Below, piece by piece: positions 7,218 through 14,819 of a stretch of DNA of 23,574 nucleotides. The notes below the pieces were generated by a model. That model was not told the DNA's origin, did not search any database, and worked only from the letters and a program-made list of their open reading frames with translations. The stretch comes from a virus. Made by a program: the position numbers and the translations under genes. Where the stretch lies: positions 1 to 23,574 of the IMG/VR virus record IMGVR_UViG_3300017971_000770. One strand, 5' to 3'. Within the stretch, counting starts at the first letter, position 1. The number at the start of each line of letters is the position of its first letter.

Positions 7218-9454
7218 TATGTAACACCCTCGACCCACTTCAGTTGATCGATCCGTTCCAGGTTGGCGTCAATCCGCTTCAGACTCCGGGCAGAGTCCTG
7301 ACTGGCCTTCCTAATGTCGGTGAGTGCGTTGCCGCCGCCAAGTAGGCCGGCAGCTCGGGCGGAAAATGTGCCGCGCGGTGACGCACCGGCGGCTGCCGGG
7401 GCACCGAAGACCGCGTCCCCGCCTTGCCTGGCCTTCGATGTGGCCACCTCCCGGGCTACTCTCTCGCGTGCCCGGGCGGCCTCTGTGCGAAGCTGGGAGA
7501 GCTTCGCCTCGGCTTCAGCTAGGCGGGCAGCCCCGGCCTTTAGTTCTGCGTCGTATCCCTGACGCCGCTTGACGTGGGCGGCTTCGCGTTCGCCCTCTAG
7601 AATGCCGGCGCGTTCCTTCCGGCTCGCCTCGATATCTGCTAGTCGCTCCGCCCGCCCCGTCTCGCGTGCGCGAGCTTCCCCGGCATATTGCTCCGCGAGG
7701 TTTTTCGCAACTTCCGCGCTATCGAGGCCCTCTGCCTTCGCGATAATCCAGCCGATCCCCTGCGCAACTTTTTCCTCCGCCCACTTCCACTTATCCACGA
7801 TGACGCCGGCAACTTCCACCCATGCCGCTTCGATCTTCGCGGCTCCGTTGACGAAAATCTCAGCGATGCCGTAAACCGCCTCAGTCCACGTCGCCATAAA
7901 GGCTTCCTTGAAGTCGATCCACTTCTCCTGGAGCCAGTTAATACCGCGTATCCACTCGGCGCGAAGTGACTCCCAGGCAATCTTGGCAGCCAGTGAAATG
8001 TCGCCGGCCGCCAGTGCGTCGGCGATTCCCTGGAAGACCGTGCGGGCCCAATCTCCAAGCTCACCGAAACGGTCGCCTAACCATTGTAGCGCTTTGCCGC
8101 CGGCACCGGATGCCTTTACGAGATAAGCCCCTAAGCTGATCACGGCAGCGGAAGCTAATCCGATTGGAGTAAGTAGGGCGCCTAAAACCGCACCCAGTGT
8201 GCTCAGGATCGCAACAGGCACACTCAGGGCGAAGGCAAGCAGTTTCGCCGCAACGCCGACAGTGAACAGTGCACCACCGAAAGCCAGTAGGCCAGCCGTT
8301 GCCGCCACGACGGCCACGACAAGTCCTTGATTCCGCTGAATCCATTCCGTCACGACACCAGCGAGAGCCGTTACTTTGGCGGCGACTGCGCGAATCACGG
8401 GCCCGAGTGTTTCACCGATGGCGATCTGCACACCCTCGACGGCGGACAGTAGCCGCCGAAAGGCTCCACCGAGCGTGTCGTCCATTATCGCGGCGGTCTT
8501 GCTTGCGGTCCCACTGGCGTTGTCGATTGCGTTGTTGAGTGCCTCGAAACGAGTAGCGGCCATCTTGAGGGCGCCGCCAATCGCACGCCTGCCGAAAAGC
8601 TTCTCGGCCCATGCCATGCGCTGCGCCGATCCCATGGTGCTCATTTGCCGGCCGATCTCGGTTAGGATATCGCCAGCAGGCCGCAAGTTACCGGCAGCGT
8701 CGACCGCCTCAATGTTCACCTCTCGCAGCATTTTCTGAACGTCCGTGTTCGAGAGTTGTAGGAAGAGGTTTCGGAGGGCCGTGCCGGCCATTGTGCCCTT
8801 GATGCCCATGTTAGCCATGGTGCCCAGCGCCTTACTGACACTCTCGATTGACTCGCCGGCCTCGGCGGCCATTGGCACCGCATACTTCAGCGACTCACCT
8901 AAGTTGGTCAAGGTTTGCGATGAATTATTGGCGGCCGCGACCAGAACGTCTGAAACCCTTTGCATTTCGGTGGCGTCAAGGTTGAATCCGCGTAGTGCAG
9001 CGGCAGCAATTTCGGCAGCCTCCGCAAGCTCGGTCCCTGTTGCCCTCGCTAGATTGAGAATGGCGGGCGTCGCTGCCTGAATTTCGCCCGGCTGAAAACC
9101 CGCGCGCCCAAGCTCGGTCATGCCTCTGGCAACTTGAGCGGCTGTGTAAGACGTTGTACGCCCGAGCTCTTTCGCCTGCTCCGTCAATCTCCGGAACTGA
9201 TCTTCCGTCGCGCCAGTGACGGCACGCACTACCGCCATCTGGTCGGAGAAGTCCGCGAACGTTTTGGTGCTAAAAGCCACGGGCGTCAAAGCAGCCGCCG
9301 AAACGGCAGCAAGTCGTCGCCCTAGATTCTGGGCCGCGCTTCCTAATGCTCGGAGTTTTTGCTCAGCCGCCTTCAAGCCTCGCGTGAAGCGATTGTCTCG
9401 CAGGTACAGCTCGACATAGGCAGCGCCGGCTTTGATTTCTGCGGCTGAGGGCAT
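7217..9454 (-). CDS. Tail tape measure protein, TP901-like
   Basis: 745 residues, an ATG start three bases after the chaperone stop. Residues 65-330 match the TP901-type tape-measure core (FADFSDQMAVVRAVTGATEDQF, MTELGRAGF, LRNLFLQLSNTDVQKML, then the LFGRRAIGGAL block). A long hydrophobic stretch at about 375-447 is typical of tape measures and may enter the host membrane during DNA delivery. Residues 590-675 are a charged Ala/Glu/Arg-rich coiled coil. Near the C-terminus (695-707) lies GTFSARAAGLLGG, shared with the exported protein at 703-1,434, and then a helical tail. Tape measures set tail length; at about 1.5 angstrom per residue for a helix this predicts a tail near 110 nm. It is preceded by the chaperone pair, the universal long-tail order. 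Confidence 0.92.
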   Translation of the reverse strand: MPSAAEIKAGAAYVELYLRDNRFTRGLKAAEQKLRALGSAAQNLGRRLAAVSAAALTPVAFSTKTFADFSDQMAVVRAVTGATEDQFRRLTEQAKELGRTTSYTAAQVARGMTELGRAGFQPGEIQAATPAILNLARATGTELAEAAEIAAAALRGFNLDATEMQRVSDVLVAAANNSSQTLTNLGESLKYAVPMAAEAGESIESVSKALGTMANMGIKGTMAGTALRNLFLQLSNTDVQKMLREVNIEAVDAAGNLRPAGDILTEIGRQMSTMGSAQRMAWAEKLFGRRAIGGALKMAATRFEALNNAIDNASGTASKTAAIMDDTLGGAFRRLLSAVEGVQIAIGETLGPVIRAVAAKVTALAGVVTEWIQRNQGLVVAVVAATAGLLAFGGALFTVGVAAKLLAFALSVPVAILSTLGAVLGALLTPIGLASAAVISLGAYLVKASGAGGKALQWLGDRFGELGDWARTVFQGIADALAAGDISLAAKIAWESLRAEWIRGINWLQEKWIDFKEAFMATWTEAVYGIAEIFVNGAAKIEAAWVEVAGVIVDKWKWAEEKVAQGIGWIIAKAEGLDSAEVAKNLAEQYAGEARARETGRAERLADIEASRKERAGILEGEREAAHVKRRQGYDAELKAGAARLAEAEAKLSQLRTEAARARERVAREVATSKARQGGDAVFGAPAAAGASPRGTFSARAAGLLGGGNALTDIRKASQDSARSLKRIDANLERIDQLKWVEGVT
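7334..7372 (-). repeat. Copy 2 of 39-bp coding motif shared with exported protein gene
   Basis: Encodes GTFSARAAGLLGG, residues 695-707 of the tape measure, just after a Pro/Ala/Gly hinge. Its partner is at 766-804 on the plus strand. Confidence 0.5.
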
Positions 9455-9457
9455 GGC

Positions 9458-9904
9458 TTACTTCACCTTCCCGGGGAAAGTCTGGCGGAGCATCTCGCGG
9501 TCACTCGCGGTCGGTGGTGCGACTGCCTGCTCTTGCCGGCTATAGGCTTGTGCTCCGTGGGGATGAAAATCCGCCTCCGTAAATGGCTGGCGTCGCTGTT
9601 TGGGGTCGCGATTGGATTCGGCATGCAGGGCAGCCAGTAGGGCGGTGTGATACCACGCCTCCCGCTGGCGCCCCTCGGCCATCCACACCAGCTCCCGGAG
9701 TGTGAAAGGCCGGGGGTCGAGCCCTAACTGTCCGGCGAGTCGCCAGACAAGCTCCCAGGGATCTTCTGCAGCTCGCGGTCGATCATCGCGTCGAACTCTT
9801 CGCTTTTGAGCGTCTGCTCGGCGAGGTCGATCGCCCGCCGAATCACTTCCTGCTGCTTGCCGATCGCTGCGACGACATCCGTGCGCTGGAGCTGGAGGAA
9901 AAAA
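9458..9904 (-). CDS. Tail assembly chaperone, downstream frame (gpT-like part of GT fusion)
   Basis: This frame lies at -1 to the upstream chaperone gene (9,724-10,194) and overlaps its end. Its protein-like part begins around 9,770 (EDPWELVWRLAGQLGLDPRPFTLRELVWMAEGRQREAWYHTALLAAL) and runs about 100 residues to 9,458, three bases before the tape measure. No start codon with a ribosome site precedes the conserved-looking part, and the frame is open through the overlap. In lambda, HK97 and many long-tailed phages the equivalent reading frame is reached only by programmed -1 frameshifting, producing a G-GT pair that chaperones the tape measure. I infer the same here. The end coordinate is the first base of the slippery heptamer TTTTTTC; a second possible slip point lies at 9,754-9,760, in which case the first 45 or so codons listed are not translated in this frame. 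Confidence 0.7.
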   Translation of the reverse strand, partial: FFPPAPAHGCRRSDRQAAGSDSAGDRPRRADAQKRRVRRDDRPRAAEDPWELVWRLAGQLGLDPRPFTLRELVWMAEGRQREAWYHTALLAALHAESNRDPKQRRQPFTEADFHPHGAQAYSRQEQAVAPPTASDREMLRQTFPGKVK

Positions 9905-10194
9905 GCGTCGAGGCCCTCCAAGAGCGCCCCGTGTGCCGCGTGCAGGGCCTCGCCGGCCAGGCACTCGGCAAACTGCGTGTCGCTGATCTGGCGCTCGTCT
10001 GCATCCGGCTTACAAACGGCGTACAACAGGTCACACAGGAAGATCAGGTCGGTGCTGAGTCGGGTCAGTAGCGGCGGATTGCCTTCCAGCGGCTGGAGTA
10101 GGTCGGCCCGCAAGAGTTCCTTGACCCGCTTCGCCGTCCCGATGTTGATCGCAAGCGACCAGCCATTCCCCTTTGAGTCGGTAAACTGCGGCAT
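9724..10194 (-). CDS. Tail assembly chaperone (gpG-like)
   Basis: 156 residues from the ATG at 10,194, five bases after GAGG (GAGGTTGAA-ATG). A start at 10,230 would overlap the preceding gene and has no ribosome site. Small strand segment first (MPQFTDSKGNGWSLAINIGT), then a helical body with Leu-rich segments and a charged C-terminal third. The position immediately before the tape measure, small size, mostly helical content, and the -1 overlapping frame after it all fit the lambda G chaperone, which coats the tape measure during tail assembly and is absent from the virion. Sequence similarity alone would not identify it; context does. It contains the heptamer T-TTT-TTC at codons 98-99. Confidence 0.75.
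   Translation of the reverse strand: MPQFTDSKGNGWSLAINIGTAKRVKELLRADLLQPLEGNPPLLTRLSTDLIFLCDLLYAVCKPDADERQISDTQFAECLAGEALHAAHGALLEGLDAFFLQLQRTDVVAAIGKQQEVIRRAIDLAEQTLKSEEFDAMIDRELQKIPGSLSGDSPDS
9898..9904 (-). promoter_or_regulatory. Candidate -1 ribosomal frameshift site T-TTT-TTC
   Basis: On the minus strand the 0-frame reads GCT TTT TTC, so the heptamer TTTTTTC fits the X-XXY-YYZ rule exactly in frame. After a -1 slip the next codons (CCT CCA ...) join the open frame that runs to 9,458. It lies 57 codons before the stop of the first frame, further upstream than in lambda. A single-codon slip at C-CCT-GGG (9,754-9,760) would give a more lambda-like, near-full-length G part, so the exact site is uncertain. 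Confidence 0.45.
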
Positions 10195-10201
10195 TTCAAC
10201 C

Positions 10202-10819
10202 TCACGGGACGCTGTCGTAGAGAACGCCAAGCTTCACGGTCGCCGAGTTCACGGAGTCCGCGTTGCTTAACAGGAGTTTGTCGACCGGGTTACCAGTCAG
10301 CGGATTTGTATAGCCGAGCTCGCTAAACCAGAACCACGGCTCGCTGGCGAGCAGAACGTCCTCGTGTAGACTGGCGCTGCCGGAGTCCTGGAAGTCGAAA
10401 TGCCCCGCCCGAGTCGAGTGCAGCATGATGATTGCGACATCATCGCCGTCGAAATCTGTATCTACCTCGACGACCTCGTCGGCTGTAATGGCGGAATCCA
10501 GCGCCGGCAAAACGTCGCCGCTGGCGCCAGTAAACGGAACGGAGGTACCGGCAACAGTGCCGACGGTCGCCCCGTAGGCGCATTTCTGCACTCCCGAAGC
10601 CGTCCAGAAGATATCGATCGTGTCGCCGGTGCTGATGTCGTGGCCTGCCCCTAGTGTCAGCGTGCCCGCCGTGTCGCTGGTGCGTGTCGATAACGTACCT
10701 GCATTGGCTGCCGGCAGTACCGGGTCTTGCGAAATCTGCCCCTCGGCAGTACGCGATACCTGACCCTGGATCGTCACGCCGCCGACCGATCCCGTGATAT
10801 TGATGGTGGAAGTTGCCAT
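10202..10819 (-). CDS. Virion protein of unknown function between tail tube and chaperone
   Basis: 205 residues; the ATG at 10,819 has AGGA eleven bases upstream, a long spacing. Strand-rich and acidic, with a Thr/Gly/Ser-rich N-terminal half (INITGSVGGVTIQGQV, TLTLGAGHDISTGDTIDIFW) and a Trp/Phe-rich segment near 158-164. It has no signal peptide, Cys pair or membrane segment. The composition is that of a beta-sandwich structural protein. Located between the tube candidate and the chaperone, it could be a second tube protein, a tube decoration, or a head-tail component. I do not recognise the family. Confidence 0.65.
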   Translation of the reverse strand: MATSTINITGSVGGVTIQGQVSRTAEGQISQDPVLPAANAGTLSTRTSDTAGTLTLGAGHDISTGDTIDIFWTASGVQKCAYGATVGTVAGTSVPFTGASGDVLPALDSAITADEVVEVDTDFDGDDVAIIMLHSTRAGHFDFQDSGSASLHEDVLLASEPWFWFSELGYTNPLTGNPVDKLLLSNADSVNSATVKLGVLYDSVP

Positions 10820-10837
10820 AGTGTTTCTGATCCTTTC

Positions 10838-11257
10838 TTAAACCCAAGTCGGATCGCGTGTCTCGTCGGTCGGTTCGGCCGTCACTTGATAGGTGATGAA
10901 GTCCTCGTTACCCTCGGCACGATTGAAGCCCGTGATGTAGTAATCGGCGTCCAGGCCGTCGCCGCTGCTGGCGTCTTTCGGGTAAAGGGCAATCCGCGTT
11001 GCGTTCATGTAGGCGTTTTTGACGGCCGTTAAAAAAGAGTCGGCTTCGATGTCCCAGGCCTTGAAGTCCAGGGTTGCTTCCTTGACGATCGGCTTACTGG
11101 CGACCCAGGCCTTGCCGCGGCGAACCGCCGCGGCTGTCCGGGCGCTGAGATTCAGATTCACGTCATCAACGTTATTCGCCTCAGTAGAAGCCGTACTTCC
11201 GGCCGTGCCGTAGTAGAACTTGCCGTCAAGGCCGATGCGATAGTCACCTGCGGCCAT
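10838..11257 (-). CDS. Major tail tube protein candidate
   Basis: 139 residues; ATG start with AGAGG eight bases upstream. The sequence opens with MAAGDYRIGLDGKFYYG and continues as a compact beta-sandwich pattern with one central helix (DIEADSFLTAVKNAYMNAT), ending with ITYQVTAEPTDETRDPTWV. Short, single-domain, strand-helix-strand proteins with the YYITGFNRAEGNEDFITYQVT type of ending are typical of tail tube subunits, which stack as rings around the tape measure. Position after the connectors and before the chaperone supports this. No sheath gene sits next to it, favouring a non-contractile tail. The assignment rests on fold pattern and context, not a diagnostic motif. Confidence 0.65.
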   Translation of the reverse strand: MAAGDYRIGLDGKFYYGTAGSTASTEANNVDDVNLNLSARTAAAVRRGKAWVASKPIVKEATLDFKAWDIEADSFLTAVKNAYMNATRIALYPKDASSGDGLDADYYITGFNRAEGNEDFITYQVTAEPTDETRDPTWV

Positions 11258-11317
11258 GATTGGTACCTCTCATTTGTTCCTTGTTGGTGGTGTCGGTAGT
11301 GGCTTGCGGCCGCCCGG

Positions 11318-11950
11318 TCAGTTGCCGTCGATCTCCGTCAGGAGCGCCTTGGCGTGCAGCTTGGCAGCCCGGGCGACGTCCTGCTCACTGATACTCTGGA
11401 CCGCCGGATTTGGGTTGGCTCGCAATCCAGCCAGCAGACCGGTAAGGGCATAGCAGGCGGCGCGCTCGAGCCGGGCGTTACTGATCTCGTCGTCAAGCTC
11501 GACGACCGGGACAGAAACCGTCGGCGTAACGGTCGGCTCGGCGGCCGGTACGGGATCGGGAACCGGTGCGGGCTCTGTAGCGGGCGCCGGTCCGGGCTCC
11601 GGCGCCGGGGGCTCCGCCACTATTGGCGTCGGCGCCACGGGCTCTTCGGCGGGCTCTTCGACGACCGGTTTAACCGGTGGCCCGGCTGGAGGCTCAACGG
11701 CCGGAGCCTCTTCAACGACCGGATCGGCCGCGGGCTCAGCAACCGGCCCCTCGGCGGGCGCCGGATACGAAGCCGCCACAAGGTCGCGGATATCGGCGGC
11801 AAAATCGTCGCCGATGCCGTTGATCTGTTCCAGGGAGTCGAGGCCGTACGCCTCGAGCTCACTCCGCGTCGTCAAGCCGGCCTTCTCGAGTGCCGAAGCC
11901 GCCCGGCCAGTGATTCCCAGTTCCCCGATAGTTGGATTGTCTTGTGACAT
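11318..11950 (-). CDS. Alpha-CTD-like HhH domain protein with Pro/Glu-rich linker
   Basis: 210 residues; ATG start with AAGG eight bases upstream. Residues 8-58 (IGELGITGRAASALEKAGL..., QINGIGDDF...) follow the pattern of the RNA polymerase alpha-subunit C-terminal domain. R16, A18, S19 and L21 fall where E. coli has R265, A267, N268 and L270, and G47 fits G296. The positions of K298 and S299 are D49 and F50, so minor-groove DNA binding would be weakened or absent. Residues about 63-150 are an extended Pro/Ala/Glu/Val repeat with long unstructured character. Residues 155-210 are a helical C-terminal domain. The gene lies between a gp10-like connector and the tail tube gene, so it may be a structural or assembly protein using a helix-hairpin-helix fold rather than a transcription factor. 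The function is unresolved. Confidence 0.65.
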   Translation of the reverse strand: MSQDNPTIGELGITGRAASALEKAGLTTRSELEAYGLDSLEQINGIGDDFAADIRDLVAASYPAPAEGPVAEPAADPVVEEAPAVEPPAGPPVKPVVEEPAEEPVAPTPIVAEPPAPEPGPAPATEPAPVPDPVPAAEPTVTPTVSVPVVELDDEISNARLERAACYALTGLLAGLRANPNPAVQSISEQDVARAAKLHAKALLTEIDGN

Positions 11951-11961
11951 ATTTTACGCCT

Positions 11962-12516
11962 TTAGGTTTTCGGCCACAGTTGGCCAAGATTTCGGTTAGC
12001 CTCATCGCGGGCAGGCCGCATGAAAGGCCTGGCCGGATACGTGGCAGCCATCCGTTGGCCGCCGTACTCGTGGAGGGCACCAATTGATGCAATAATATGC
12101 TCTGAAGGTCCGACAACAACTGATTTCCTGAGTGGATCAAACGCAAATAAAATAGCCGTTTTAAGCAGTCCACTATGCGTGTACGGTGGAGTTCCTGCCG
12201 GCGATGCCGGCTGCTCTTGCACCTCCTGCCGCCATCGCCGATATGCCCGCGTCCACGTCTGCGTACCGACTTTGTATTTACGCTTCGGCGGCCTCCGGGC
12301 AGCCCCTTTCCGCTTGACGGAAGACCGGGCTACCCTCCGAACACGACCACCCCAATTCCGCAAGAATTTCAATTGGCGTTTTTCAATCGCCCGCTGCACA
12401 TTTGGGCAATCGAAAAACCACGCAAGCGACCCCTCGATTAGCACACCACCGCCTTGAATCCTGGGACGCGCCACCCCCATCGTACGAGCTGTGTGTAGCC
12501 GCTTTGAAACACCCAT
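11962..12516 (-). CDS. HK97 gp10-like connector / tail-completion protein
   Basis: 184 residues; the ATG at 12,516 has AGGG five bases upstream and follows the previous stop by seven bases. An ATG at codon 13 is a weaker alternative. It is strongly basic in the middle (VKRKGAARRPPKRKYKVG). The C-terminal signature SIGALHEYGG then YPARPFMRPARDEA is the hallmark of the HK97 gp10 / phage virion morphogenesis family, in which an H-E-x-G-G block precedes a PARPF(M/L) motif. These proteins act at the head-tail interface or in tail completion. Position between small connector genes and the tail tube agrees. Confidence 0.8.
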   Translation of the reverse strand: MGVSKRLHTARTMGVARPRIQGGGVLIEGSLAWFFDCPNVQRAIEKRQLKFLRNWGGRVRRVARSSVKRKGAARRPPKRKYKVGTQTWTRAYRRWRQEVQEQPASPAGTPPYTHSGLLKTAILFAFDPLRKSVVVGPSEHIIASIGALHEYGGQRMAATYPARPFMRPARDEANRNLGQLWPKT

Positions 12517-12523
12517 AAAAACC

Positions 12524-12970
12524 CTACCGCTTACATCGCCACCGTAGCCGCACTACACCCACGAACGTGCGGCCATCACGCAAAATTGCGTCGTCAATTA
12601 ATGCGTCACCCGGCGAGGTGAACTCCCGGCTTTGACAAACGATCGGCGTGCTCCCGGCCGTCAAGCTCTTCACCCGGAAGTGATCCTTGATTTCCTCCAT
12701 GAGTGCCACCAGGCCATCGACGGCAACGTTACTGTCCGGATTGACCTTCTGCAGCAGCACCACATCGGTAGCGTACTGCGTATCATCCCGCCGACGGTCC
12801 AGCACTTCAAAACTCGCTGGCCCGGGCAATACGACCACTTTAAGGGCCTTCAGCGCCGTCACTTGGTAATTCGCCCGCCACTTCCGCGTGGGCGTGAAGC
12901 CCGAGCTGAACGTGGTGCCGTCCAGTTCGGCGGTTACCGCATCGGCAATCTCTCCGGCCTGACAACTCAT
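12524..12970 (-). CDS. Small head-tail connector or tail terminator candidate
   Basis: 148 residues. The ATG at 12,970 overlaps the upstream stop as ATGA, with GAGG four bases before it, so translation is coupled. The pattern is an N-terminal helix (AGEIADAVTAELDG), a run of strands (FTPTRKWRANYQV, LKALKVVVLPG), a helical segment (VAVDGLVALMEEIKDHF), and a final basic strand (VGVVRLRWRCKR). This resembles tail-terminator/neck proteins of the gpU or HK97 gp9-like class in size and order, but I see no diagnostic motif. Context gives it a neck role; which neck component is uncertain. Confidence 0.55.
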   Translation of the reverse strand: MSCQAGEIADAVTAELDGTTFSSGFTPTRKWRANYQVTALKALKVVVLPGPASFEVLDRRRDDTQYATDVVLLQKVNPDSNVAVDGLVALMEEIKDHFRVKSLTAGSTPIVCQSREFTSPGDALIDDAILRDGRTFVGVVRLRWRCKR

Positions 12971-13344
12971 TGCACCTCAACCAGCTTGCTGTGCACGCGG
13001 ATTGCCTGCCCTTGCGGATCACACCGCCGCCAACAGGCCTCCGTGCCGACCGGCATCGCCTCGTAGGTGCAGGTCTTACCGCCGGTCGTTTCTTCGATTC
13101 GATCGCCCTCGACGGGCTCCGTCTGCTGCCCGCCGAGGATCAGGTCAGCCGCCTCGAGAATCCAATCGACACGCTCGCCTTCAACCGTGGTGCCATCGCC
13201 GCCGTCCAACTCGACGCGCACGACCGACTTAACGGCCGTCAGGCCGCCGGCGACATACTCGCTATTGCGGCGGTAGGCGATCTCCATGCCGGCCGCCGAT
13301 TGGGCGGTCGACACAGCCCGGGCAATTGCGGTAGCGATCGACAC
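12967..13344 (-). CDS. Head-tail adaptor/connector candidate
   Basis: 125 residues with a GTG start at 13,344, supported by GAGG five bases upstream. It overlaps the next gene by four bases (ATGA). N-terminal helix (MSIATAIARAVSTAQSA), then a strand-rich core and Cys residues (TCTYEAMPV, EACWRRCDPQGQ), ending in AIRVHSKLVEVQ. It lies just after the capsid and decoration candidates, where the adaptor or stopper of the neck is normally encoded. The family is not recognised by motif; the call is from position and size. Confidence 0.55.
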   Translation of the reverse strand: MSIATAIARAVSTAQSAAGMEIAYRRNSEYVAGGLTAVKSVVRVELDGGDGTTVEGERVDWILEAADLILGGQQTEPVEGDRIEETTGGKTCTYEAMPVGTEACWRRCDPQGQAIRVHSKLVEVQ

Positions 13345-13351
13345 GACAACC

Positions 13352-13771
13352 TCAGTGCAGGATCTGTACCGTCATGGATTTATCGGAGGCGTCGCCCGTG
13401 CCGTCGTTCGTGGCCTGCACCCGGATATACTGCTGGCAATCCGAGGGGAGCTTGAAGCGAGCTGTGACCGCGGCCGCCCCCGCCCCGCCAGCTCCGGTCT
13501 GCACGATCACTTCCTTGGCGATCGTCGTCGGGCTGGCAAAGTTCGACACGGTATCTACCTGCACATCGTACTTCATGGTTTTCGTGTCGGGCAGATCTGC
13601 CGTCGCCAGGGCGGGGGCCTGGATCTCTAGCTCGACGTTTTCCATCCGGGCCCCGCGGCTGCCGTACAGCCCCAGGTCGAACCCGGACGATTGCACGGAG
13701 GCCGCGCCATTCGGCAGGGCTTGCGTGGTAACCTTGGTCGCGTCTTTGACGCGCTGGTTTGCTCGGTCCAT
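13352..13771 (-). CDS. Capsid decoration (cement) protein candidate
   Basis: 139 residues; ATG start with GGAG six bases upstream. It is a beta-rich protein with a Gly/Ala-rich loop in the middle (VIVQTGAGGAGAAAVTARFKL) and a C-terminal strand pair (QQYIRVQATNDGTGDASDKSMTVQIL). The pattern resembles Bbp16-type capsid cement proteins, which are likewise encoded right next to the major capsid gene. I use that resemblance plus position; the N-terminus (MDRANQRVKDATK) is charged and may be an arm reaching over capsomers. A neck component is the alternative. Confidence 0.55.
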   Translation of the reverse strand: MDRANQRVKDATKVTTQALPNGAASVQSSGFDLGLYGSRGARMENVELEIQAPALATADLPDTKTMKYDVQVDTVSNFASPTTIAKEVIVQTGAGGAGAAAVTARFKLPSDCQQYIRVQATNDGTGDASDKSMTVQILH

Positions 13772-13829
13772 GGTATTCTCCGAACCTTCAAGAGTTGAGA
13801 ATTGATTGTGGTCGTAAAGATCACCCCGC

Positions 13830-14765
13830 TTAGAGTGCGAGGGTCTCGACGTTGGAAATCGAATCAGTCGTGTAGACCGGGATCGTACCCTCGGGACCGT
13901 CGACCGAATCGGGCCATGGAGCAGGGGCGCCGGTCGGGCTGGTGGCGGTCTTGCTGTTCTTCCACTGCCGACGCGAGCGACGGGTGCAGAAAATCGCGTT
14001 CGGCGGCTTGCCGGCTGGGAACTTCTCCAGTGCCTGGTCGAAGAGGGCGTCGGTCAGGCCCTTACCGCTGTCGGTGGTCAGCTTCTTGATCCGGCAGACC
14101 GAGAAGACTGAACCGACCTGCAGCCCGGGCCGCAGGTAGAGCTCCTGGCGGTAGCCGGTGTACGGGTTGCCGCTGCCGTCGACCAGTCGCACTTCAGTGG
14201 GATCGGTGACCTCGGCCCGGCCGCCTTCGCCCAGAATCCAGCGGACGTCCTGCAGCCCGAACCGCACCAACCAGACGCTCGACGCGACGTTGTCAGTTGT
14301 GCCACCCGCGTCAACGTACATGGTGCTGTTGTCGTAGGATTGCAGCAGACCGGGGAAGGCGTCGGTCTTACCGAATGTTGCGTCGGCGCCATAGAAGAAC
14401 GCCACGCCCAGGGCCTGCATAGCGGCCTGCGTGATCGCCTGGGCTTCCTCGGCAAGGTAGGCCGCGGCCCCGTCTTCTGCCGCGTCGGCGGCCGCCTTAT
14501 CGACCTCAAACTGGGGATTCATCAGGAAGGCTTCGATCAGCCGCTGTTCCACTTGACTGTGGCTGACCGCGGTCCCCTGGCTGACCTGACGGAAGCCGAC
14601 GGTCGGCAGTCCGGTCCGCACTCGGGTTTTGTAGTTCAGGCCGCGGATCGTCCGGGCCGCGCCCAGGCGAACCTCAGGAACGGCCTTGGTGGTTTCGTCG
14701 ATCAATCCGACGGCAGCGTCGGTGCCGTTGCGTCGGATCACATCCAAGAGAGTAGGCATTGCCAT
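13830..14765 (-). CDS. Major capsid protein
   Basis: 311 residues; ATG start with GAGGAG nine bases upstream (a second ATG at codon 3 is too far from it). The N-terminal arm leads into RTIRGLNYKTRVRTGLPTV, an Ala-rich spine helix (QFEVDKAAADAAEDGAAAYL, ITQAAMQALGVAFFYG), and a strand-rich C-terminal half ending in GTIPVYTTDSISNVETLAL. That layout, an extended arm, a long Ala-rich helix followed by a loop-rich A domain, and the final strand before the stop, is that of an HK97-fold coat protein. It sits directly downstream of protease-scaffold and upstream of decoration and connector candidates. No cleavage site for a delta domain is apparent; the scaffold is a separate gene. Confidence 0.85.
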   Translation of the reverse strand: MAMPTLLDVIRRNGTDAAVGLIDETTKAVPEVRLGAARTIRGLNYKTRVRTGLPTVGFRQVSQGTAVSHSQVEQRLIEAFLMNPQFEVDKAAADAAEDGAAAYLAEEAQAITQAAMQALGVAFFYGADATFGKTDAFPGLLQSYDNSTMYVDAGGTTDNVASSVWLVRFGLQDVRWILGEGGRAEVTDPTEVRLVDGSGNPYTGYRQELYLRPGLQVGSVFSVCRIKKLTTDSGKGLTDALFDQALEKFPAGKPPNAIFCTRRSRRQWKNSKTATSPTGAPAPWPDSVDGPEGTIPVYTTDSISNVETLAL

Positions 14766-14819
14766 CTGTGTGTGCTCCTCTTCTTATGCACGAAGGGTGA
14801 TTTGCTCCGGCCTCGCCGT

